Shown here: one piece after another, positions 16,238 through 22,731 of the stretch
How positions within the stretch are numbered: the first letter of the stretch is position 1
Layout: every line of letters starts with the position of its first letter
DNA from: JBMFOH01 sp049969715 [NCBI: bacterium]
GTDB lineage: Bacteria > DUMJ01
Length of the DNA stretch: 22,731 nt
Assembly: GCA_049969715.1 (NCBI GenBank)
Contig: JBMFOH010000028.1
Span: forward strand, 1 to 22,731
Direction of reading: 5' to 3'
The notes under the pieces: model-generated
What the model was told of the DNA's origin: nothing
Databases searched by the model: none
What the model saw: the letters and a program-made list of their open reading frames with translations, nothing else
Program-made: the position numbers and the translations under genes

Positions 16238-18341
16238 ATTGAACCCTCAACAGAGAGAAGCAGTGCTCTATACCGAGGCTCCCCTCCTAGTACTTGCTGG
16301 AGCTGGGAGTGGGAAGACTCGTGTAATAACCTATAAGATTGCCTATTTAGTTAGAGAATTAGATATTCCAGAAGGGGATATACTTGGTGTTACCTTTACC
16401 AATAAAGCGGCGGGAGAGATGAAGACAAGGGTAGCCCACCTTTTAGGAAAGCCGGTATCAGATGTATGGTTGGGGACATTCCATTCTATAGCGGCAAGGA
16501 TTTTGAGAAGATATTCCCACTACATAGGTATAAATAATAACTTTTCTATATTAGATGAAGATGATCAGGTATCTCTAATGAAAGAGGTTATCTCGGAATT
16601 GAATCTAGATATAAAAAGATACGCTCCAGGAGCGCTTCTTGGAAGGATAAGCGAAGCCAAAGAGAACCTAATAGACCCAGCAACTTTTGGAGAGTTTATA
16701 GAGAGTTATTATGAGAGTATAGTAGCCAAGGTATATCAGAAGTATCAGGAAAAACTTTTAGCAAACCAAGCCTTAGATTTTGATGACCTCCTTTTCTATC
16801 TCATTAGACTTTTCAAGGATAATAAGAAGATTCTTTCCTATTATCAGGAGAAGTTTAAGTATATCCTCGTTGATGAATATCAGGATACTAACTATGCCCA
16901 GTATGTTATAGTGTTTCTTCTTGCTCAGGTTTATAGAAGACTTACTGTAGTAGGGGATGATGATCAGGCTATATATAGTTGGCGAGGGGCAGATATACGG
17001 AATATCTTAGAATTTGAGAAGGATTTCCCTGGGGCTAAGGTAATTAGACTGGAAGAAAACTATAGGTCTACCAAGAATATCCTTGATGCAGCTAATAAGG
17101 TGATAGCTCATAATAAATCTAGAAAAGGAAAGACTCTATGGACCCAAAATGAAACTGGTAGTAAGGTAAGGCTCTATATTGCTAATGAGGAGACTAATGA
17201 AGCCAGCTTTGTTGTAAGAGAGATTATTACTCTCCAGAAAAGAGAGGGTTTTAACTTTGGAGATTTTGCTATCCTTTATAGGACACATGCTCAGTCAAGA
17301 CCTCTAGAAGAGGCAATGATAAAGAATAGTATTCCATACAAGATTATAGGTGGGATAAAATTCTACCAAAGAAAAGAGATAAAGGATATACTAAGCTATC
17401 TAAGATTTATCCTTAATCCTTCTGATAGTGTAAGTCTGAAGAGGATAATAAATACCCCTAAGAGAGGGATAGGAATCGCCACTCTATTGAAGATCGTCGA
17501 GTACAGCACTCAGAATAAGGTAGATCTCTTAGAAGCAATGAGGTCTCTTGTAGAAGAAGGTCTTAGCGGACAGATAAGGAATGAGGTAAAAATTTTTATA
17601 GGTCTTATCGAGGAACTTATGGCTTTTTCTAAGTTGCATTCTGTTCAAGAATTACTAGCAGAGGTCTTGGAAAAAACAGGATATATAAAGGAATTGAACT
17701 CTCTGCAGACTCTAGAGGCGCAGACTCGTATAGAGAATGTGCAAGAGTTGATCTCAGTGGCAAAAGAGTATTCTGAAAGTTTAAATGACTCCTCCTTAGA
17801 GGGGTTTATGAACTATATTTCTCTTATGTCAGAGATAGATACCCTAGAAGATGCAAATTCCTCTGTTGTTCTTATGACATTACATAGTGCAAAAGGGTTG
17901 GAATTTCCTGTGGTTTTTATTACTGGAATGGAGGAGGGAGTATTCCCTCATTCTTTTTCTTTAGGAGAGAGAGAAGACCTCGAAGAGGAAAGGAGATTAT
18001 GCTACGTTGGTATGACTAGGGCAAAAAGATACCTCTATCTGACCTCTGCTCAGATGAGGACCCTTTATGGGCATACAAACAGTAGCGAAGTCTCTAGGTT
18101 TGTAAAAGAGATTCCTGAAGACTTTATAGAAATTATACCGAGAGAAGGTCCTACTCAAGGGAAGAAAGAGGGAATTACAGAATTTGAACGGGGGGAAAAG
18201 GTTTGGCATGAGAGATGGGGGGAAGGGATAATACAAGAGATTCGTCCTTTAGAGGATGGAGAGACAGAGCTCATAGTAGTCTTTAATGATATAGGTAGAA
18301 AATATCTTCTTGCCAAGTATGCTAAGCTAGAAAAGATTTAA
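16221..18341 (+). CDS. pcrA: ATP-dependent DNA helicase PcrA/UvrD (superfamily 1A)
   Basis: This 706-aa 3'-5' DNA helicase for nucleotide-excision repair and clearing of recombination or replication blocks is complete and of normal length. The motifs appear in order: Q-motif region LNPQQREAV, Walker A AGAGSGKTR (26-34, Lys32), motif Ia GVTFTNKAAGEM, DEYQD (Walker B), GDDDQAIYSWRGAD (III), LEENYRST (IV), TLHSAKGLEF (V) and YVGMTRAKRYLYL (VI). The C-terminus carries the small Tudor-like domain (KVWHERWGEGIIQEI to LLAKYAKLEKI) that in PcrA/UvrD contacts RNA polymerase. Its ATG overlaps the membrane-protein gene by 17 nt, so it is read from the transporter operon. Its stop abuts the stop of the convergent dppC-like gene with no base between. 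UvrD, PcrA and Rep are hard to separate by sequence alone. Confidence 0.95.
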   Translation: MNFLDELNPQQREAVLYTEAPLLVLAGAGSGKTRVITYKIAYLVRELDIPEGDILGVTFTNKAAGEMKTRVAHLLGKPVSDVWLGTFHSIAARILRRYSHYIGINNNFSILDEDDQVSLMKEVISELNLDIKRYAPGALLGRISEAKENLIDPATFGEFIESYYESIVAKVYQKYQEKLLANQALDFDDLLFYLIRLFKDNKKILSYYQEKFKYILVDEYQDTNYAQYVIVFLLAQVYRRLTVVGDDDQAIYSWRGADIRNILEFEKDFPGAKVIRLEENYRSTKNILDAANKVIAHNKSRKGKTLWTQNETGSKVRLYIANEETNEASFVVREIITLQKREGFNFGDFAILYRTHAQSRPLEEAMIKNSIPYKIIGGIKFYQRKEIKDILSYLRFILNPSDSVSLKRIINTPKRGIGIATLLKIVEYSTQNKVDLLEAMRSLVEEGLSGQIRNEVKIFIGLIEELMAFSKLHSVQELLAEVLEKTGYIKELNSLQTLEAQTRIENVQELISVAKEYSESLNDSSLEGFMNYISLMSEIDTLEDANSSVVLMTLHSAKGLEFPVVFITGMEEGVFPHSFSLGEREDLEEERRLCYVGMTRAKRYLYLTSAQMRTLYGHTNSSEVSRFVKEIPEDFIEIIPREGPTQGKKEGITEFERGEKVWHERWGEGIIQEIRPLEDGETELIVVFNDIGRKYLLAKYAKLEKI

Positions 18342-19184
18342 TTATCCCTTTCTTCGGGATGTCATCCTAGGGTCTAATGCATCCCTTAATCCATCTGCTA
18401 CAAAATTGAAGCATAACACTGTGATTGCCAGAGATAACGTTGGGAAAAATCCCATATACCAGTATCCTTGAAGATATCCGAGGCTTTCTCCTATCATCTT
18501 CCCCCAGCTTGGTAATGGGTCACTTATTCCAAAACCAAGGAAGCTTAGTGAGGCCTCTCCAAATATAGCTTGAGGTACTCCTAATCCTACCATTATAATG
18601 ATTGGACGAATAATATTGGGTAGTATCGTCTTGAACAAAAGATAAGAGTTAGAGACACCTAATGCCTCTGCTGCCTCTACAAATGCTTCTCCTTTTATCT
18701 CTAAGGTCTTTGCCCTTGTAACCCTACAGATACCAATCCAACTTGTTACCCCTAGGGCAATAATTATATTAAATAAGCCATTCCCTAACCACGTCATAAG
18801 AAATATAGCAAATAAAAGCCCAGGGAAAGCAGTCATAACTTCTACCAATCTTGATATCCAGTAGTCAGTTTTCCCTCCGTAGAATCCAGCAAAGAGCCCT
18901 AAGGGAACACCTATCAGGACTGCTAGGATCTGCACTGAAAATCCTACAATAAGTGATGTTCTTGCTCCATATATGATACGAGTAAGAAGGTCCCTACCTA
19001 TACTATCTGTTCCAAATGGATGACTAATAGATGGTCCCTGTAAGAAGTTGGCTAGATCGATCTCATCATACTTGTAGGGGGAGATCAAATTTGCAAATAT
19101 AGCCAAAAGGATGATCAGTGATATAACAAAAAAACCAAAGACAGCCAATTTATTTCTTCTATAGACTCTTATTATATCCCACAT
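18342..19184 (-). CDS. Peptide/oligosaccharide ABC permease, DppC/OppC type
   Basis: This 280-aa inner-membrane subunit has the OppC N-terminal helix (LAVFGFFVISLIILLAIFANLI), the HPFGTDSIGRDLLTRIIYGAR motif region characteristic of DppC, further helices, and an EAA loop at about residues 175-200 (EAAEALGVSNSYLLFKTILPN). It ends with a basic tail (TSRRKG). It pairs with the DppB-type gene 9 nt upstream to form the channel. A weak GAGAG ribosome-binding site precedes the ATG. No DppD/DppF ATPase follows; instead the gene meets the convergent helicase. Opp-type systems in thermophiles often carry oligosaccharides instead of peptides, so the substrate is open. Confidence 0.93.
   Translation of the reverse strand: MWDIIRVYRRNKLAVFGFFVISLIILLAIFANLISPYKYDEIDLANFLQGPSISHPFGTDSIGRDLLTRIIYGARTSLIVGFSVQILAVLIGVPLGLFAGFYGGKTDYWISRLVEVMTAFPGLLFAIFLMTWLGNGLFNIIIALGVTSWIGICRVTRAKTLEIKGEAFVEAAEALGVSNSYLLFKTILPNIIRPIIIMVGLGVPQAIFGEASLSFLGFGISDPLPSWGKMIGESLGYLQGYWYMGFFPTLSLAITVLCFNFVADGLRDALDPRMTSRRKG
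18344..18360 (-). terminator. Small hairpin at the convergent gene ends
   Basis: ATCCC and GGGAT form a 5-bp stem with a 7-nt loop inside the last codons of the dppC-like gene. On the minus strand it is followed by AATTAAATCTTTT. With no intergenic space between the converging stops, any terminators must lie inside coding sequence, and this is the only candidate I see. Confidence 0.25.
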
Positions 19185-19193
19185 AGTGTCTCT

Positions 19194-20114
19194 CTAACTG
19201 AATACAATTCTCGGGTCTATATATGCATAGATTATATCAGTAACTAGATAGGTGATACCCCATAAGATTGCTATCAGTAGAATCATTGCAATAATCATCG
19301 GATAATCTCTATTTAGCGCACTAGTATAGAAGAATCTGCCAAGCCCTGGCACCCTGAATGTGACCTCTATAAACACAGAGCCTGTGGCTAGATCTGGTAT
19401 CATAGGACCAAGCAATGTCATTACTGGTATTAAGACATTCTTAAATACATGCTTAAAGATTACTACCCTTTCAGGAAGCCCTTTTGCCCTTGCTGTTCTT
19501 ACATAGTCTTTTCTTAATTCTTCTAAAAAGTTTACCTTTACAAATCTGGCAATGACTGCAGTAGGAGCAAGAAAGTATGACATAACAGGGAGGATGAGGT
19601 TTTTAGGCTCGCCCCATCCTCCTGTTGGGAGCCATCTCAAGGTTACACTAAAGAATAAGACCAGCCATATTGCTATAACAAAGTTAGGAACAGTAGTTCC
19701 CAAAGTAGCAATAGTAGTTACTAGATAATCTAACCAGGTATTCTGCCTTAAGGCAGAGATAACCCCTAGAAGGATTCCAATGCTAAAGGATAATACAATG
19801 GTTATTGCTCCTATCTGGAGGGTTACAGGCCAGACCCTTGCTATCAATGATGTAACTGTCTCTGTTGGACTTTGAAACGGAACTCCAAAGTCCCCATGAA
19901 GAGCCCTCCAGATATACCTTATGTATTGTTCCCATACAGGTCTATCAAGACCATATTTCTTTAAGATACTGGCTTTCACTTCAGGAGGTAGGGGCATCTT
20001 GAACTCATCAAAAGGACCACCTGGAATAGCATGCATCAGGATAAAAGTAATTAAAGATGCCAAAAGTATTACAATAATTAAGCCTAGAATCCTTCTAATT
20101 ACATACCCTAGCAT
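19194..20114 (-). CDS. Peptide/oligosaccharide ABC permease, DppB/OppB type
   Basis: This 306-aa integral membrane protein has the DppB-type opening MLGYVIRRILGLIIVILLAS, the PGGPFDE segment, KYGLDRPVWEQYIRYI and GDFG, all usual DppB landmarks. Six membrane segments are apparent, and the EAA-type loop (DYVRTARAKGLPERVVIFKHV) lies near residues 200-220. It should pair with the DppC-type protein encoded 9 nt downstream and receive substrate from the binding protein encoded 11 nt upstream. Its ribosome-binding site is weak, so translation probably depends on the upstream gene. It is complete, with no damage seen. Confidence 0.94.
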   Translation of the reverse strand: MLGYVIRRILGLIIVILLASLITFILMHAIPGGPFDEFKMPLPPEVKASILKKYGLDRPVWEQYIRYIWRALHGDFGVPFQSPTETVTSLIARVWPVTLQIGAITIVLSFSIGILLGVISALRQNTWLDYLVTTIATLGTTVPNFVIAIWLVLFFSVTLRWLPTGGWGEPKNLILPVMSYFLAPTAVIARFVKVNFLEELRKDYVRTARAKGLPERVVIFKHVFKNVLIPVMTLLGPMIPDLATGSVFIEVTFRVPGLGRFFYTSALNRDYPMIIAMILLIAILWGITYLVTDIIYAYIDPRIVFS

Positions 20115-20125
20115 TTTACTATCTA

Positions 20126-21838
20126 CTACTTCCTATACTTTAGAACGTCCTTTGATATATAGATATTAAAGATTGTTGTTCCTACACCTTCTATGCCAGG
20201 CCAATGGAGGGCGGTTATCCCATACTTATCTGGGGTAAGGTCACTTCCCTTTACGTATGGCTTCCATAGAACACCTGGTGTCTGGTGCCACAAGAATATT
20301 CCGCCTACATCCTCTACTAGAATCTTTTCTGCTTCTTTGAACATCTCATCTCTCTTCTTTTTGTCTATTAGAGATGATGCCTCAGTAACAAGTTTATCAT
20401 ATCTATCATTCTTCCATGCATGTCTTCCTGTAGAGACCCATATTCCAAGCATATTAGATTGGTCAAGATAATCCATTCCATAAGAGACAAGATAGAATTG
20501 AAGCTTATGAGAGTTAAGAGCATCCATAAATGTCTTTGCTTCTTTTACAGTAATTTTGACATCTATACCGAGATTTTTCTTTAACATGGCTCCTATAGCA
20601 TTGGCAGCAGCTACTACTGTTGGAGAGGCTAGATCAGATCTTACCCACATATCTAGGGTAGGAAATCCTTTACCATTAGGATAACCAGCTTCCGCAAGGA
20701 ACTTTTTTGCTAGGTCTGGATTGTATGTAATTATATTTTTTAAACCCTCAGGGTTTGCTCCAGGGAATCCTGGCATTAAGAATCCGTAAGCTATCATTCC
20801 CTGCTTTCTGATGATTGTCTTTACTATAGAGTCCTTGTCTATAGCATAAGCGAAAGCCTTTCTTACATTAAGATTGTTGAATGGAGGATTATAGCAGTCA
20901 AAGCCTAGATAGAATGTTCTAAAATCTCCAAATCCTTGATGGAATTGCTTGGATAGCTCTGGGTCCTTTTCGATTACTTCTAGGTCGGCAGGGGTAAATA
21001 TCTGCCCATTACTGTATCCACATATATCGATTTCACCAGCAAGGTATGCTTTAAATGCAGATGTTCCTGGATCTCCAAATGTTACTATGATCTTTTCTAG
21101 ATACGGCTTTAATCTCCCTCCGTACTTTGTATTGAGCTTAAAGATGATTTGCTTATCTTTTGTCCATTCCTGAAGCACATATGGGCCACAGGAGACAGAT
21201 GTTCTTGGGTCGTTGTTATAGTAAGGTCCATACTTTTCATAAGCCTTCTTGCTTAGAGGGGTGGAATAAAGCATCATCATCGGCAGGTATGGAGCTGGAT
21301 ATTCTGTTGTGATTATTAGAGTATACGGGTCTTTTCCCTGTTTTACTCCTATCTCAGAAGGTGGAACTTCCCCCTTTACTGCCTTGTCCCAGTTCTTTAT
21401 AGGACTATAAAACCATGTAAAATCCCATCCATGTTTTGGATCAGCTCCTAACTGAAAACTAAAGACGAAGTCTTCTGCAGTAAGAGGGGTCCCATCTGTC
21501 CAGTAGATATTTTTATCCAGATTGAAGGTCCATGTGAGTCCATCTTTAGATACATTCCAGCTCTTAGCTGCTGCCGGAACTAATTCAAAGTTTTTATTGA
21601 GTCTTACAAGTGGTTCTCCAAAATAGTTATTTGCTTCACTAGTCCTTTTATAAACACTTATAAACCAGTCTAGCGTTGTTGCAGGTCCACTCATTACTCT
21701 TAATACCTGGTCTTCTGGTGGCGCAGCATCGATAGGAAGTATCTTCCCAGCTGAATTTATGATAGGTGCTGAAAAGGCAGAAGTAATACTAAGAAACATC
21801 ATAATAACTACAGACACCACTATTAACTTTTTACTCAT
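20126..21838 (-). CDS. Family 5 extracellular solute-binding protein (Opp/Dpp type)
   Basis: This 570-aa exported binding protein belongs to the DppA/OppA family. The signal peptide (MSKKLIVVSVVIMMFLSITS, then AFSA) is cleaved near residue 23; no lipobox cysteine is present. Family landmarks are SGPATTLDWF near the mature start, LNKNFELVPAAAKSW, the WTDGTPLTAEDFVFSFQ block, CGPYVLQEW, NLNVRKAFAYAIDKDSIV, and PGFPG. It starts at ATG 21838 with AAGGAGGG upstream and a consensus promoter at 21873-21901. It is the first gene of a binding protein-DppB-DppC operon lacking ATPases. Ligand could be peptides or plant/microbial oligosaccharides; family 5 proteins of thermophiles include many sugar binders, so the neighbouring GH2 operon makes the second option attractive but unproven. 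Confidence 0.93.
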   Translation of the reverse strand: MSKKLIVVSVVIMMFLSITSAFSAPIINSAGKILPIDAAPPEDQVLRVMSGPATTLDWFISVYKRTSEANNYFGEPLVRLNKNFELVPAAAKSWNVSKDGLTWTFNLDKNIYWTDGTPLTAEDFVFSFQLGADPKHGWDFTWFYSPIKNWDKAVKGEVPPSEIGVKQGKDPYTLIITTEYPAPYLPMMMLYSTPLSKKAYEKYGPYYNNDPRTSVSCGPYVLQEWTKDKQIIFKLNTKYGGRLKPYLEKIIVTFGDPGTSAFKAYLAGEIDICGYSNGQIFTPADLEVIEKDPELSKQFHQGFGDFRTFYLGFDCYNPPFNNLNVRKAFAYAIDKDSIVKTIIRKQGMIAYGFLMPGFPGANPEGLKNIITYNPDLAKKFLAEAGYPNGKGFPTLDMWVRSDLASPTVVAAANAIGAMLKKNLGIDVKITVKEAKTFMDALNSHKLQFYLVSYGMDYLDQSNMLGIWVSTGRHAWKNDRYDKLVTEASSLIDKKKRDEMFKEAEKILVEDVGGIFLWHQTPGVLWKPYVKGSDLTPDKYGITALHWPGIEGVGTTIFNIYISKDVLKYRK

Positions 21839-21872
21839 AAAATATCCCTCCTTGAAGATTTTATTTTTTAAA

Positions 21873-21901
21873 TTATAACTTATCTATATAGCTATTGCAA
21901 A
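21873..21901 (-). promoter_or_regulatory. Promoter of the Opp/Dpp-type operon
   Basis: On the minus strand TTGCAA (21896-21901) and TATAAT (21873-21878) are separated by exactly 17 nt. The transcript would start near 21866, with a leader of about 27 nt including AAGGAGGG. The probable insertion-sequence end at 21911 lies 9 bp beyond the -35. Confidence 0.75.
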
Positions 21902-21910
21902 TGATTTATC

Positions 21911-21932
21911 GACTCTTCAACTTTTTGCGTGG
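21911..21932. repeat. Probable terminal inverted repeat of the ISL3-family element
   Basis: GACTCTTCAACTTTTTGCGTGG, read into the element, resembles ISL3-family ends, which usually open with GGCTCTTT followed by a T-rich stretch. The partner end lies outside the window, so this is unconfirmed. If right, the adjacent 8 bp GATTTATC (21903-21910) would be the target duplication. Confidence 0.5.
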
Positions 21933-22101
21933 AGGAAACTTAAAAATATCTTCTTGCTAACTCCTCTAAATAACATTTTTATATCAGGTTAGACGTTACA
22001 AATAAGTTTATTAAGAATGACCCCTTATAAATTACCTCAAAATAACAAAAAATATCCTTACCTCTCCTATTAAGACCTCTTCTCCTTCTAAAAATTATTC
22101 C

Positions 22102-22731
22102 CTAAAAACTATTACTAAATGCTACATTAAGCCTTTGGATATAATTTGTAGGATTTCTAAAACCAAAACTTATCCTCTTTATAAGCTTCACTACTAAGTT
22201 ACTACCTTCTAATTGTGCATTCGTGGTATGATTATCAAAGTAATTTAGTATGTACTCTTTATATTTCGTTAGTCTGTCTATCCACTTGTCTAAATCTACA
22301 TCCTTAACCTTTCTCCCATAAAGTATAGTCATCTCTAATGTCTTCCTAGCCTCTTCTTTATCCCTAGATCTATACATCTTCCTTATTAGCTCTTTTACTG
22401 CATAGAATGGCTTGAGATAGGGATGTTCTCTCAGTGTCTTTATGAGCTTCTTCTTTTCATCTTCTTTTAAGTTCTCGATATTCTTAAAGAAGATCTTCCT
22501 AGGTAGTTTCATCTTACTTATATAAGCTTCTGTCTCTATCGCCATAGATATCTCTCTATTAGCATCATGAATAATATGGAAGTGGTCTAATACTATCTTT
22601 GCATTTGGTAGTTCCTCTCTTACACTGTTTATATAACTAGTTTTCATATCTACCGAGACTTCCTTTACTTTATCTTTTACGGGAAGGTTTCTCAGAAATC
22701 CTTTAAGATTATATTTCCTATCTGGATAGAG
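22102..22731 (-). CDS. ISL3-family transposase (5' end cut by window edge)
   Basis: The frame is open from the right edge to TAG at 22102-22104, giving about 209 C-terminal residues. The first in-frame ATG (22645-22647) is internal, because coding continues upstream to the edge. The three catalytic acidic residues of the DDE domain are visible: Asp in VKEVSVDMKTSYI (just upstream of that ATG), Asp in IVLDHFHII, and Glu in NAQLEGSNLVVKLIKRISFG. The C-terminus GFRNPTNYIQRLN is a typical ISL3 ending. It catalyses cut-and-paste movement of the element. No stop or frameshift is seen in the visible part, so the copy may be active. It reads in the same direction as the Opp/Dpp-type operon. Confidence 0.88.
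   Translation of the reverse strand, partial: LYPDRKYNLKGFLRNLPVKDKVKEVSVDMKTSYINSVREELPNAKIVLDHFHIIHDANREISMAIETEAYISKMKLPRKIFFKNIENLKEDEKKKLIKTLREHPYLKPFYAVKELIRKMYRSRDKEEARKTLEMTILYGRKVKDVDLDKWIDRLTKYKEYILNYFDNHTTNAQLEGSNLVVKLIKRISFGFRNPTNYIQRLNVAFSNSF

Larger units (their letters stand above)
21911..22731 (-). mobile_element. ISL3-family insertion sequence, 3' part (continues past right edge)
   Basis: The element spans the transposase gene and about 170 bp of non-coding DNA (21932-22101) between its stop and the probable terminus. I see no gene in that non-coding part. The exact inner boundary at 21911 is inferred; the transposase identity is firm. The other end, with the 5' part of the transposase, is not in the window. 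Confidence 0.65.

Noticed and set aside
1-22731. CRISPR array, tRNA, rRNA or riboswitch
   Set aside because: I found no regularly spaced repeats, cloverleaf with a TTCGA-type loop, rRNA-like stretches or long structured leaders; gaps between genes are short.

Overview
The window reads as a piece of an AT-rich, probably thermophilic, anaerobic bacterial chromosome. It is packed with transporters. Arginine is written mostly with AGA/AGG and isoleucine often with ATA. Spacers are short, genes overlap, and GTG and TTG starts are used. Both solute-binding proteins carry plain signal peptides with no lipobox cysteine, which fits a two-membrane envelope better than a Gram-positive one. I cannot fix the taxon: Dictyoglomota, Thermotogota, Atribacterota and Caldisericota-like bacteria are all possible. 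No rRNA, tRNA or CRISPR was seen.

Region 1 (1-8472, minus strand) is a glycoside-utilisation operon read right to left from a consensus promoter (8445-8472). Its order is a DeoR-family regulator, a cytoplasmic glycoside hydrolase family 2 (GH2) enzyme, a sugar-binding protein, two MalF/MalG-like permeases, and a second GH2 enzyme that runs off the left edge. The second GH2 is a paralogue of the first but has a signal peptide, so the operon seems to encode an exported and a cytosolic version of one enzyme with an importer between them. The paralogues are clearly diverged yet share blocks of 77, 32 and 83 bp with perfect DNA identity, which suggests gene conversion. A perfect 12-bp hairpin separates the binding-protein gene from the permease genes.

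Region 2 (8595-12666, plus strand) is a TetR-controlled export operon: TetR regulator, MMPL/RND-type exporter, and an exported beta-rich plus coiled-coil protein that probably works with it. A clean inverted repeat, TGACTGA-TTGG-TCAGTCA, sits at the predicted transcription start and looks like the TetR operator.

Region 3 (12699-18341, plus strand) encodes a NitT/TauT-like ABC importer with both permease halves fused, an ATPase with a C-terminal AAA-associated domain, a small six-helix membrane protein resembling an ECF S component, and a PcrA/UvrD helicase whose start overlaps it. No solute-binding protein is present. The S-like protein may supply substrate recognition, and this is the most unusual arrangement in the window.

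Region 4 (18342-21901, minus strand) is a peptide/oligosaccharide (Opp/Dpp-type) operon: binding protein, DppB, DppC, with no ATPase genes. Its last stop codon abuts the helicase stop with no base between.

Region 5 (about 21911-22731, minus strand) is the end of an ISL3-family insertion sequence whose probable terminus lies 9 bp from the -35 box of the Opp/Dpp promoter. The 5' end of its transposase lies beyond the right edge.
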